A DNA stretch of 64,000 nt from Tiliqua scincoides. Lineage: Eukaryota; Chordata; Lepidosauria; Squamata; Scincidae. The stretch lies in contig NC_089822.1 in assembly GCF_035046505.1 (NCBI RefSeq), positions 2,610,501-2,674,500 of the forward strand, given 5' to 3'. The translations under genes and the position numbers were made by a program. The notes under the pieces were generated by a model. The model made no database searches, was not told where the DNA came from, and was given only the letters and a program-made list of their open reading frames with translations. Positions 46,690 to 59,048 of this stretch are shown here, piece by piece (positions within the stretch are counted from its first letter, which is position 1; each line of letters starts with the position of its first letter).

Positions 46690-49190
46690 ACTCTTCCTGC
46701 TCAACTGTGTGATCAAAATTTAGATGACAAGATATGGGTGAAAGCAGAAATGGTTTAAGAGTGATGTTTAACAAGCAGAATGCCCACTAGGCAGCCTTTG
46801 CATTTGTGTTCAGAAGCTGGCTGGTTGTGCCATTCCCCCATTCTACAGAGATGCTTCTGCTACCAATTATCCAGGATCCTATCTTGGGGAAGCAACAGGG
46901 ACAAGGACACGGACTCAATAGCAATGCCCCTATTTAAGCATAAGTGCATCTATAGAGGCTAAGTCTCCACAATTAGATTAGAAGCCTGGAGGTGCAGCTT
47001 CAATTTTCCCTGGAAAGGTGGCCATATTAACATGCAGTGGTGCCCCTACAATTCTTGAAGGTATGCAGAAGAAATCCAGCAGAGGGAGATATGCCTAGAC
47101 ACCCCAGCCATTTTTATTTACTTCAGATTATCAGGTTATTGTCCACTGCTTTGAGCACTCAGACATGGCCAGAGAAGCAAATAAGTCATCTGGGGGTTTG
47201 AGAAGAGGCGTCACCAGTATGCCAACACTAGGCACTCACTCTGTCTCTTGCTCTTCACAGCTCCTGAGGGGGAGGAGACACCCTGAATCATCATCAACTG
47301 GCAGCTGTGTAGGACAGGACACAGGGCCAGCAGCAGGGGTGAGTGAGCCTGGCAAGTTTAGCCTGGCATGTTGGAGGTTTTCCTTTCTAAAAATGCTGCT
47401 GCTGGGGGTTGGGCAAGCCTCGGTTCAGAAGGCTGCTATGTAACTCTTCTGACCTGCAACAGAGGAAAGGGGGAAACTCAGAAACTGCAAGCCTCTAGCA
47501 GCAGTTTTGGAGACTGCAGAGCTTCCCTTGGGGAGGAGGAAATTTGATCCAGAATAGCTCTCAAGAGTGGCAGTGTAGCTCTTGAGAGGCTGTTCATGCT
47601 ACTCTGCATACTGCCCTTGGAAAACTGTTAGCTGTGGGAGGCAAACTGGATACATTTGTATTTCAGCAATCTTTAAAGATAAAAATATGAGCATTTTGTC
47701 CCATGTTTCAAAGACAAGCATAAGATTCAAATAATACTGTTCAACTGATTAAGCTTCTAACTCAATTACTCCGTTCCAAAGCAAATTCCAAGGCCACTAG
47801 CCAATGTACCATGTCCAAAAGAAATATTAGTTAACTTACACAGAGACTGACAGTGACCATAAAATTTGGTAACTTAATGATTACAAGTACAGTTCTAATT
47901 TTTTGTAATTGATATTCTAAGATAAAGATAGTTTGCCAAAAAATATGAGGTGGTTACAAAAAATCAAGCCCGTCTGTGTTAACTCATTTCTATATTATGT
48001 ATATAAATCACTTTACAAACTGCTTTTAATAGAAAAGTTTCATATATAAAACACGTAATTGTTCTGTTGTCTAACCATTGCCCAGAATGTGGCTTTTCAA
48101 GCTTTAGCTTGTGCAGACTGTTATCCACAGAGGCAAGACCAACATTTTGAACATCAACATTCTCAATGGCTAGGACACAAAGTGAGTCTCTCATCCGCTG
48201 TTGAAGACCCTAAGTAGTTTCTGATGTGCTTCAGCTCTGACAAGCCATGCTCAGCAATGGCAACTGTACCTGGAAGCACATGGAAAACATTTAGAAACAG
48301 ACATTTAGAAACAGGCCACTCATTTTGGTATCAAGCCTGTACTGCAGATCGACTCAATGCTGGCATTTTCCAGTCAACAGAATGTGACAAGGCAGTGCAG
48401 TTCCCCACAAAGATCTGCACTGCCAGTGCCACAGTAGTCACCACTGGTGAAAGCTTTATAGATCAATACAGTGGGTGGGAAGAATATCATGCAGTAGTTT
48501 TTTCAAGAATTCTCATCTGGAAGAATAACCATAACATCAATTTCACTTGGCTCACTGTAAACAACTATACACTGGCTCCCTGAGTTAAAGATAACTCCAT
48601 CTGTACTATTGCACAGGTGTAGAACATTCTTAGTGGTAAGTTTGCACAGGTGTCATAGTAATGTGCTAGTTAAAACTGGAGGCTTACAGTTAAAGCACAA
48701 TACCTTACCTGTACTTAAGCGACTTAATGCATCTACAAACACAGGTTGCATTATCTTAAGCAACAATGCAGGGTCAGCAGTGCTACTGATTGGTGCAATA
48801 TGTAGTACTGTTCCTCTATTACTATTCTAGGTCTCTGATCAGGAACAAAGCCCCTGCTATCTTCCAAACCCAAAGGGCACTTGCACATTCTTGTAACTGC
48901 AGCATGCAGAACCCATTGCTTCACTACGCCAAAGGAACTTCTGCAGACCTCCTGCATCTTTCTGCAGTGGGGGCCATTGCTCTGCTGCCTTGAGCCTCAG
49001 ACAGCTTTTTAGAAGGCATTTCCACAAACATGCCAGTCAAGTTGTGAAAGAAAATAAAACACCATCAAGAACTCCCTGGATTCAACTGGCTTCCTGCTGT
49101 AAGAGAATAGCCTCCATTGCCCACCAGGCCCTTCTTCAGCTTGGGCCTGCTCCTCTTTGGGGAAGTAGGGCTGGGGAACTCAGAGTGAAG
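46690..49190. other. Intronic, nothing recognised
   Basis: No gene or nameable repeat. 47640-48210 is A/T-rich. Confidence 0.45.
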
Positions 49191-49202
49191 CTATTCCTAG
49201 AG

Positions 49203-49734
49203 CAACTGTGTCCAACGCGTTTAATACGGCAGGCCAAATAGAATTCATGAGACCTGCTGGGGACCAGAAGTTACATCATTAAACAGATGATGGCCAGAAA
49301 TTAGCACTTTGTTCTCATACAGAAACACATTAGCTGAAAATGACGGAAAAGAAAATGTGCAAATCTTATTCATATTTTCAAGAAAGCAGAAAGCCCAATT
49401 ATCACCCAGGTTGCCCTTTTAGCAGCACTGCTCCTGCCAAGGTGAAGCGCAGCAGCCGAGAGGTGGCCTGCTAAGGGATGCCTTGGCAGGAACAGTGCTG
49501 CTGAAAGGGCAACCTGGGTGATAATTGGGCTCTCCCAGCACCTCGGCAGCCTCTGCCCCTCACACCTCCTGCTCTGCCCCTTCCCCTGTAGCATACCTTG
49601 GCTTCTGAGAACTCCTTCAGTCTCTCCCTCCCAGTGTCTCAGCAGAGTCAAGGAGAGCCCAGTTATCACATGGGCCAGATAAAGAGCTTCTATAGGCCAT
49701 ATATGGCCCACGGGTCTTATATTTGATATCCCTA
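49203..49734. mobile_element. hAT-type MITE with 51-bp hairpin
   Basis: The duplication is TCCTAGAG (49195-49202) / TCCTAGAC (49735-49742). The ends are decayed: CAACTGTGTCCAACGCG, and reverse-complemented TAGGGATATCAAATATAAG. Inside, 49392-49442 and 49481-49531 are inverted copies matching at 49 of 51 positions around a 38-bp loop. Confidence 0.72.
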
Positions 49735-50419
49735 TCCTAGACGGGTATCCTCTCAGACAGGGGGATACCCCTGTCCTTCTCCACCTCAATTTGTGGCTAT
49801 GTTGGAAACTTCTGGAGGCCTGTTTTAGTCTACAGGAGTGCAATACCGATTCCCGGAGACGGGCAAGTCTACCAGGAAAGGGGGAACAGGGTTAAAAGAA
49901 AAAGAGAAAGACCTGGAGAGAGGGAAGCAGCAGCTACAGCCAGGAAGGCTCCATTGGGAGCCCAGAATTGAAGCAAGAGAGCGGTGTAGAAAAACAGCAA
50001 CTGACAGGTACTTTGTTCTATGTTTTTTACCCAGCCACTGCTAAAGAGCTAAAGAGCTAAAGAGCCTATTACACTCCTAGGCAAAACGGGGGGGGGGGGG
50101 GAGAGACTCCACAGAAGGAGTGGTCTATCAGTATTCAAAATAATCAGCAAGTCATATTATACACATATATCTAACTTTTTTATCAGCTAACCATTATGTC
50201 AGAAGAAAATGCAGTGAAAAGAAAATGTGTTAGAGGAAGGGACAAAACAGCAACATTCAGTCTCCAAGCTTCTCAATTTTAAAAAGCCGCTAGGTTACCC
50301 AATCTTGCACAAGTCACATGGGGAGGGCACAAGCATTCCTTGCCCAGGGCCTAATCAATCCTATGGCCAGCCCTGACTGGATGGGTATAAATACATTGAA
50401 GCTTGATCCACATGACAGA

Positions 50420-51215
50420 AATGCTGGTTTTTTCAGGGGGAGTTCAATCAACTCAGGATAGATTTAAATGAGTTGGACCCCTCCAGTAGAGGTTTGCAGA
50501 CTGGGGGTGCTCTTTGATCCAGTTCTAATAAGCACCTATGGCAGTGATGCTGAGGAGTGCCTTTCATCAACTTTGACTGTTGCCGGAGAAGTCAGACCTA
50601 GCTACAGTTGTCCATTCTCTGGTCACTTCCAGACTGAATTGCTGTAAAGCCCTCCATGTCAGGGTGACCCTGCAGACAGTTCAGAAGCTACTGCAAAATG
50701 TAGCCTGCCAAGTTCTAACTGGACAGCTCATCACAGTCATTCAATACCTACATTGTCAAGTATGTGCTGGCCACCTGCAAGTTTTCAGGCTCAATCTGTG
50801 GTTCTGGTTTTGACCTACGAAGCCCTAACCAGCTTGGAGTTAATCTAGTTTGTGACCCGGATACTCAAAATCTTTTCCCACATATAAACTTTTGCCTCTC
50901 CCCACTTTGCTACTAGCATGGATCTTTACTTGAGACCATTTATCAAGTGCATGGCAGGCACCCTTAAGTAGGAGAGCCTTTCTGGCAGCTGCACTAGCCC
51001 TTGGTCAAGCAGGCCCCCTTGTGCAAGTCTTTGCTCAGTGGCTGTTCAGGAAAGCATTTTTATATTTAGTTCTCTTGGTCAGTTGTGCTCTGTTAATAAC
51101 TGTTGCTAGTATGGAGCTTATCAATTACAGCTAGCAACAATATTGGCTGTTTTTGTACATTACTTTGGGCCCTTTGGGAGAAGGGTAGTAAGCAGCATTT
51201 TAAAAGATATGCAAG
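50420..51215 (+). mobile_element. L2 LINE remnant, 3' part
   Basis: A frame near 50580-50813 reads VVHSLVTSRLNCCKALHVRV then LQTVQKLLQNVACQVLTG, matching the L2 segment VxSRLDYCNALLxGLP...LQxVQNAAARLL. Downstream text reaches an L2-like end (GGGCCCTTTGGGAGAAGGGT, 51167-51186). Frames are broken, so it is old. Confidence 0.72.
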
Positions 51216-51703
51216 TTAGTGAGCACCAGCCATTTGTAATCTAGCAGTCTTCCTTTCAAGTTCCTGAAATGTCATTAGCAGGATGAAAACTTATTTCAAA
51301 GTCTGGCCTAAAATACCTGCTCTCTAGACATACCTTGAGCTGCCAGAGAGTTACTCATTTCACTCAAGCCACTGCCCAGAGGACAGCTGGTCCAAATTTT
51401 ACACACTAGTTCCATCACTTGAAGACAGCCACAGCCTAGAATTACAAGACATCCAAGAAGACAATGCCTGTGATAAACTCCCAAGTGCTTCTAGTAAGCA
51501 GGATTAAAGCCAAAATCTTACTGAAAACAATGGGTTTACTTCTGAGTAAAACAACAACATTTTCAAATACTTCTAATAATGCACAACAAAATCCACAAAT
51601 TAAAATACACCAACTTATAAGAGTAGGCAAAAAAAAAAAAAAGAATGGTAGTGTAGAAGATACACATCTTGATTCTCACAAGTTATTAATTCAATAAGGG
51701 GGT

Positions 51704-52231
51704 TCCTTGTCTGGCAGGACAAAGTTCCAAACGTAGTCCTGAAAAGAGTTGGAATCCCTAGTATGTATACACTGCTGAAACAGACATCTGCGTTGGCTTG
51801 GTCATGTCGTGAGAATGGGCGATGGCCGGATCCCAAAGGATCTCGTCTATGGAGAACTCCTGCAGGGAAAGCATGCAGGGAAAGCGTCCTACAGGTAGAC
51901 CACAGCTGCATTACAAGAATATCTGTAAGAGGAATCTGAAGGTCTTAGGAATGGACCTCAACAGATGGGAAACCTTGGCCTCTGAGCATCCTGCTTGGAG
52001 ACAGGCTGTGCAGCATGGCCTCTCTCAGTTTGAAGAGACACTTGGCCAACAGTCTGAGGCAAAGAGGCAAAGAAGGAAGGCCCATAGCCAGGGGGACAGA
52101 CCAGGGACAGACTGCACTTGCTCCCAGCCTGGAAGGGATTGTCACTCTCGAATCAGCCTATTTAGCCACACTAGACACTGTTCCAGAACATTCAGAGCGC
52201 AATACCAGTCTTCCGAGACTGAAGGTTGCCA
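51704..52231 (+). mobile_element. LINE 3' end (5S-SINE partner family), copy 3
   Basis: Plus-strand copy beginning CTGGCAGGACAAAGTTCC and ending in a decayed form of the shared tail (GAGACTGAAGGTTGCC at 52215-52230). A 157-codon frame at 51822-52295 includes GKRPTGRPQLHYKNICKRNL. A 14-bp block, AGGGAAAGCATGC against AGGGAAAGCGTCC, is duplicated near 51863-51892. Confidence 0.83.
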
Positions 52232-52410
52232 GCTGGAAGGGGGTTCCATAACTATGGCACACAGAGAAGACTCCTCCCCCAGTTGCTGCAGCTGAGCCCT
52301 GGATAATGGCATCACATGCAGATGGCCATCAAGGGTGGTATTTCATACAAGAGGAAGCAATCCCTTAGATACCCTGACCACAAGACATAAAGGAGTCAGG
52401 AACCCTAAAG

Positions 52411-52685
52411 CTCATGGGTCAGATCCAGCCTGTGTGGAGCTCAGCTTGGAGGCAAAGCATCCTGCCCAATTTGCTGCATGTCAGACAGGGAGCAGCAAAA
52501 ATGACTGGCAGAGTCCCTGGGCCATGCATCCTGGCATTCTCTGTCCAGCATGTGGCAAATTGGGTGGGAGGCTTTGTCTTCCAAGCCAAGCTCCATGCTG
52601 CCACTTCTAGGAGCAACTGAGAAGTTTGGTGATGACACAGTTGCTGAATATCCAGCCTCTTTGCTGAAAAGGTTGCCAACACCTG
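52411..52685. mobile_element. hAT-type MITE, related to 7094-7404
   Basis: The right end reverse-complemented, CAGGTGTTGGCAACC, is typical. The left end lacks the CAG motif. The flanks CCCTAAAG (52403-52410) and CCATAAAT (52686-52693) match at 6 of 8, so the left limit is tentative. It shares GCTGAAAAGGTTGC and GGATCTGGCC-like text with 7094-7404. Confidence 0.5.
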
Positions 52686-52699
52686 CCATAAATACAATG

Positions 52700-54020
52700 T
52701 ATGGTGGATACTTCTTATTGGTAATCTGTTTTGAAAGTCTGAACCATTCTTTTAAAAGTGTATAACAATGTTTCATTTTACTGCCAATTACAAAATCTAA
52801 AGCTCTGGTCATCTTGCCAGGGGACACTAAACTTTGCACATCATATTGTGCAATAATCTGTGCACCAAAGCTCTGTTTTCTAGTGTAAGATACCATCTTA
52901 GGAAAGCAACTGACTACCAAGCTTTGAATCTTCAGTATAATTACTGAAGAGTTTAAGACACATTCACAGTGCAAACTGTGTTAAACTACTTCAGTGCAGT
53001 CACACACCTATAGAAAACTATAGGAGATAGGAACTATAAGCCAGATTAGTACCAGTTTCCACTGGTTTTATATACAGAGGTACAGAATTGCCATAGTAAT
53101 TTATAGGGAGATTCAGGCAACCAGTATTTAGATTTAGTATCAGCCTTAACTGGAAGGTCCTAGGGAAGCAGCAGATATTTAAGAGTGATCAGTTACATGC
53201 ACCTGCTCATCCAGGCACCTGCTCAAGTAAAATATCACCAAGAAAACATGGGGCAGATCTCTGGAGGGAGTTCCCAAAGAATCAAGGACTACATCTCTCC
53301 AAAGCAGGTGTACAACATCAATATTATTTGCATTACAACAAAAAATTTCCAGTGCATTAAGCTATAAAGGGACCGCCATCATAAGCCATTTCTGCCCAAC
53401 ACTGCATATACACAAGGTTCACATGTGGGCAGGGCAGAAAAGGGCAGAAAGGGGTTAAGAACCCTGCAAAATACCCCAACTATTACTAGTATGAAAGTTT
53501 TCAATTTCAAGGATTTTAAATTGCTACATGTGATCAGGCAAGTTACTATTTACAAACATGGCTTTAAACATGAAGGCAGTATAAATTAAAAGCAAGATTC
53601 TAAGTTGGTCCTGAAGGTTACTGGAAGCCACTGCAAAGCATGGGAGAATTATGCCTCAGTACAGATGCTACCCTCACTTTCCATAACGACTGAGCTAGAG
53701 GAGTTCATTGTTCAGACAGCAACAATATTTTCAAACCAAATTGGGATTACTCCCTTACACTGCTTTTTCAAAGTCAAATGTTAAGAATCTCATTTTGGGG
53801 GTGGGGACCCAAAGTCTTAAACATACAGAAAATAAGTTGACTAGATAAGACCCAAGAGGAGGTGCCTGCAGCAAGAACGGCAGTCTATTTGACAAGCTGC
53901 CACTGAAAATCATCTTCTGCTCTTTCTGGACTGCAAAGGCTTTTTTAACCTAAAGTTTATTCTACTCATGAGGTGTTGCTCTGCAGCCTGCAAATCATTC
54001 CACACCACAACTCACCAGTT
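52700..54020. other. Intronic, nothing firm
   Basis: A hAT-like right end, GGGGTTAAGAACCCTG, lies at 53452-53467 without a partner. No gene. Confidence 0.45.
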
Positions 54021-54026
54021 CAAATA

Positions 54027-54382
54027 TAGGTTGAGCCTACTTATCCATGAATTTTGGATCTGTGGATTTGGCTCAAAGCAGGTCCCCCGTAGCAGTGTTG
54101 AGCCAGATTTGGCCCAACCTGAAGCCTCCAAGGGCCCGTGCATGGCCTTTACAGGCTTTGGAATGGCCTCCGGTGGTCCTAGAAGGGCACTTCTGGTTTT
54201 CGGTCCAGTTCCACATGAGGCCCGTACAGGTCATGTGTGGGCCTCTCTACAGGCTCCAGAATGGCTGTGGTTGCATTTGGAGTTCAGTGGTACCCAAAAT
54301 TCACATGATTTGATTTCATGCGGAACTCGGTATCTGTGTGGGGTCCTGGAACGGAACCCTTGAGGATAAGGAGGCACCACCT
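54027..54382. mobile_element. Tc/mariner (Tigger-like) MITE, family T, copy 3
   Basis: The left end TAGGTTGAGCCTACTTATCC matches the 17-kb copy. The right end reverse-complemented is AGGTGGTGCCTCCTTATCC. TA flanks both. The interior is rearranged or shorter than in the other copies. Confidence 0.65.
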
Positions 54383-54389
54383 TAGTTTA

Positions 54390-55815
54390 GAGAAGCAGCA
54401 CCAATGCAGCAGGTCCCTCTAAAATATGGGTAGGAAACAGAATGTGCCCAGTTTTGTCCAGTCTTATCTGGGCTTAGTGGGGTAGGTCTGCAGCTTTAGG
54501 TGTTGTGGGGCAGCAGCAGCTAGGCCACCTTGCCCCAGCATCAGATTACATTTCAAGCAGCCATTCTTATGCTTCCACCCAGTTATTGTCACTAAAGCAT
54601 GCTTCTTTCAATCTTAAAAGGGCATGGAGGGAAAATGCAAACCTATCTCAAGTGAGGCACAAAGATGCATTAGCATAACCAGCTGGCTTATTTTCAGACT
54701 TTGAGGGAAAGGACAGCAGCACCACCGATATGCTTCCCTCGAACTACTCCCTACTTCCATTTTAGTTATCCAGAGTTAGTCTTCTGGCTTTCTGGTTCTG
54801 AAACCAGAAAAAAAATTTACAGCTTGATTCTTCTCACATCAAACTGCAAGGGAGGGGGAGAAGAGCACATGTTCCTCCACAGAGAAGGAACACCCCTCCA
54901 CTCTAAAGCCCCCTAAATTCCAGCCAGCTTCCCAAGGAAGTATTCAAACATGCAACTCTGCAGCTATAGCTTGAAAAGTACAGTTGGTGACGAACTGCAT
55001 CGCTCCAGTTTACTGGCTGTATATGAAGTGACATTAATATATTCAATGCTGGAGAAAGAACCACACCACTGATTTAACCCAAGCATCTTGAACATTGGTT
55101 CACTGGACCAATGGGTTGTTGTTGTTTTTTTAATGCACAAAGAACTGAAGAAAGAGGTTTTTTACAACTGTAAAAATACCTTTGACATTAGTTCTGCAGT
55201 TTTAATGGACTAGGGATGGGAGAGCATATCTAAAGCATGGCATATCACAGCATCCATCACCAGTCAGGTCAACAGATCACCGCTTGCCTGGTCTCCTGGG
55301 AGACAGTTACTTCTAGGTAAGAGACTAGGGTTCTCCACTGTCTCAGATCACTCAAGACTTTGCAGAAGGCAGTCTACCCCATCAGGAACGAGAGCAACAT
55401 GGCCCACCATCTCTCCAGTTGCCACCTAAATATTGCCACTTGCAGTCACCAGACATTTCACACCAAGTAAGAAGTGGTGAAAGAGAGGAGCAATACCCAA
55501 GGGTCATAGCAAACGCTCTGCATACAAAAGGTGCCAGATCCAATCTGCACCATTTCCAGTTTTTAAAAAAGAATCTGAAGAACAGGATTCAGAAATACTT
55601 TAATATAAAGCATTTGAGAGTTGCTAGGGTTGAAACTAATGAATTCATTCTGTACGTAGTAGCTAGATGCACATGATCTGATCCCAAGCAGTTCTGAATT
55701 GGCAACACTAACTAGGGGAGCAGCAAGAGTACAAACAACTCTGCACAGTGAACTGAAGCCCTTATATATGGGGGAGGTCAAGATGCCCCAAGCGACTAAA
55801 AAACATTCTCAAGGG
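54390..55815. other. Intronic, nothing recognised
   Basis: No gene or nameable repeat. Confidence 0.45.
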
Positions 55816-55821
55816 GTAGGG

Positions 55822-57879
55822 CAGTGGTTCTCAAACTCTCTGGGAGAGTTTGAGAGCCACTAAGTACTTGCATGGGCGGGGGGAAGGAAGCGGTGCAATC
55901 CCCAGGATCTTGCGCCCAGGGGGGTTGCAGGGGCTTGAGTGCGCTTAGCCCCTGCAGCCTCCCCAGGCTGTGGGGAGCCCGGCGCGACCTGCAGCAGGGA
56001 TCCCCTAAGCAGTGAAAGTAAATGCAGAGCGATCGCGCTCCACTTCCGCTTTAGGACAATATACAACTTGACCCTGAAAATGGCCACGCTGCCAGAGGAT
56101 TGGAGGATAGCAAATGTCATACCAATCTTTAAAGAGGGAAAGAGGAGGAACCCAGAAAACTATAGGCCGGTCAGCCTAACATCCATACCGGGTAAGATGG
56201 TGGAATGCCTCATCGAAGATAGCATCTCAAAAAACACAGACAAACAGGCCTTGCTGAGGGAGAATCAGCATGGCTTCTGTAAGGGTAAGTCTTGCCTCAC
56301 AAACCTTGTAGAATTCACTGAAAAGGTCAACAGGCATGTGGATGCAGGAGAACCCGAGGACATTATATATCTGGACTTTCAGAAGGTGTTCGACACAGTC
56401 CCTCACCAAAGGCTACTGAAAAAACTCCACAGTCAGGAAATTAGAGGACAGGTCCTCTCCTGGACTGAGACCTGGTTGAAGACCAGGAAACAGAGAGTGG
56501 GTGTCAATGGGCAATTTTCACAACGGAGAGAGGTGAAAAGCGGTGTGCCCCAAAGATCTGTCCCGGGACTGGTGCCTTTCAGCCTCTTCATAAATGACCT
56601 GGAGACAGGGGTGAGCAGTGAAGTGGCTAAGTTTGCAGATGACACCAAACTTTTCTGAGTGGTGAGGACCAGAAGTGATTGTGAGGAGCTCCAGAAGGAT
56701 CTTTCCAGACTGGCAGAATGGGCAGCAAAATGGTAGATGCACTTCAATGTCAGTAAGTGTAAAGTCATGCGCATTGGGGCAAAAAATCAAAACTTCACAT
56801 ATAGGCTAATGGGTTCTGAGCTGTCTGTGACAGATCAGAAGAGAGATCTTGGGGTGGTGGTGGACAGGTCGATGAAAGTGTCGACCAATGTGCGGCGGCA
56901 GTGAAGAAGGCCAATTCTATGCTTGGGACCATTATTAAAGGTATTGAGAACAAAACGGCTAATATTATAATGCCATTGTACAAATCGATGGTAAGGCCAC
57001 ACCTGGAGTATTGTGTCCAGTTCTGGTTGCCACATCTCAAAAAGGACATAGTGGAAATGGAAAAGGTGCAAAAGAGAGCAACTAAGATGATTACTGGGCT
57101 GGGGCATCTTCCTTATGAGGAAAGGCCACGGCGTTTGGGCCTCTTCAGCCTAGAAAAGAGACGCCTGAGGGGGGACATGATAGAGACATACAAAATTATG
57201 CAGGGGATGGACAGAGTGGATAGGGAGATGCTCTTTACACTCTCACATAATACCAGAACCAGGGGACATCCACTAAAATTGAGTGTTGGGCGGGTTAGGA
57301 CAGACAAAAGAAAATATTTCTTTACTCAGCGCGTGGTCGGTCTGTGGAACTCCTTGCCACAGGATGTGGTGACGGCATCCGACCTGGACGCCTTTAAAAG
57401 GGGATTGGACAAGTTTTTGAAGGAAAAATCCATTATGGGTTACAAGCCATGATGTGCATGTGCAACCTCTTGATTTTAGAAATGGGCTATGTCATAATGA
57501 TAGATGCAAGGGAGGGCACCAGGATGAGGTCTCTTGTTATCTGGTGTGCTCCCTGGGGCATTTGGTAGGCTGCTGTGAGATATAGGAAGCTGGACTAGAT
57601 GGGCCTGTGGCCTGATCCAGTGGGGCTCTTATGTTCTTATGTACTTTCACTGCTGCGGGGAGCCCTGCTGCAGGTCAAGTCGGACTCCCCGCAGCCTGAG
57701 GAGGCTGCAGGAGGCTTGGGTAAGTGCACCCAAGCCCCTGCAGCCCCCCTGGGCGGCACGATCCTGGGGAATCGCGCCGCTGCCTCCTCCCTGCCTCCAG
57801 GCTGCCCCCGCCCCTTAAGGGGGCAGAGGCCAGGGCTCACAGGCTGGGGCGTCGCAACACCCCAGTTTGAAAAGCCCTG
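55822..57879. mobile_element. hAT-type element with long inverted arms enclosing a CR1
   Basis: The ends are CAGTGGTTCTCAAACT and, reverse-complemented, CAGGGCTTTTCAAACT. The duplication is GGGTAGGG (55814-55821) / GGCTAGGG (57880-57887). Two G/C-rich arms of ~150 bp, 55870-56020 and 57639-57790, are inverted copies (CCCAGG, GGGGCTGCAGGGGCTTG, GACCTGCAGCAGGG, GCAGTGAAAGTA). A CR1 copy (56060-57638) lies between the arms. The first 40 bp form their own palindrome. Confidence 0.75.
56060..57638 (+). mobile_element. CR1 LINE, 5'-truncated, copy 2
   Basis: Same 3' segment as copies 1 and 3, ending in TTCTTATG repeats that abut the right hAT arm. The frame from 55939 through 56658 is closed by TGA (KLF then stop, where copy 3 has KLFRVV). 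There is a further stop (TAG) near 56733 and a one-base loss near 56885 (ACCAATG against ACCCAATG). The C-terminal frame is then open from 56901 to 57452. Not functional; antisense to UBE2R2. Confidence 0.92.
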
Positions 57880-57889
57880 GGCTAGGGGA

Positions 57890-59040
57890 TGTTGGAGGGG
57901 GGGGAAAAACGTTGAACAGTGAACTTTGAAAGGGTGTGATTTTTCCCCTCCATGCACACACACTACTTGCCAGACACATGCAGGGATAATGGAAAGACAC
58001 TTGTGAGTTTCAGGCATCCCACCCAGATACCTTTGTTCTCAACAAAACCTGAAAGAGCAAACAGGATCCAGTGGTAAATGACAAGCTGTATTAAGGCCAT
58101 AACCCACCAAATAAAAATGAAAAAATATAAAAAGGAGGGGGAGATCAAACACAAAATCAAGCTGCCAGATGTTCATGGAGGCCATATCACCAAACACCTA
58201 GATTAGAATTCCATAATGTGAGTAGCAGCAGCCTTGTTTGAGCAGGAAGACAAAGTCCTGCAGCAACAGCCCACTGCAATATGATGATCAACAGTAACCT
58301 TCTGCATGGACTTCACTCAGAGGAGCCTTTGGAAGCCTGTCAACAAGGTGATCACAAGAGCCACATTCCTTCAGTTTATGCTACCAAGTCCACATCAAAG
58401 CCTACTTCCTACTTCTACCACTTCTCAAATTAGCTTAAAGCATGCACACTCAGGCTCCCCCCAGTTTTTTTGGACACAGAAATCTGAGACTTATAAATAC
58501 ACAAAAAGACAGAACAAAGTCTTTGACACTGAAAAAGACTTTTATATCTTATTCTGTTTACCTTAACATTTCCCAGAAGACAAAACAATTCTAAAAAGTC
58601 CATGAAACCTGGCCTCCTGGGCTCCAGAGGTATTTTTGCAAAGGGTCCCTTTGAGAAATAAAACCTCATGCTAGAATAATCTCTCTTCTACAGATCAGTT
58701 TTCCAGGTAATTGTTTGAAGATGTTCATAGTAACAGAAGTCCAACAAGAACAAGCATTAGCACATCTTCAGCAAAGAAAAGCCATGGTGATCTACTTGAT
58801 TACACCAACTAAAACTCATTGACAGGTTTGCTCAAAGACTTCTAAGAAACTTTAGTCATGTAGTAAATAAATATGTACCTTTTAAATGGAAGCAGAGGAT
58901 CAAAACAGGCAGATTTCACAAAAACGGCAAGCAAGGGGGCAGCTGTAGAGTGGAATCAGCACCATTTGACCAATTCATACAATTACCTTGGTTTAGGAAT
59001 GGAGTGAGCAGAAGGGATCCTGGTGAGCTACAATATCAAG
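57890..59040. other. Intronic, nothing recognised
   Basis: No gene or nameable repeat. Confidence 0.45.
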
Positions 59041-59048
59041 TCCTAGAG

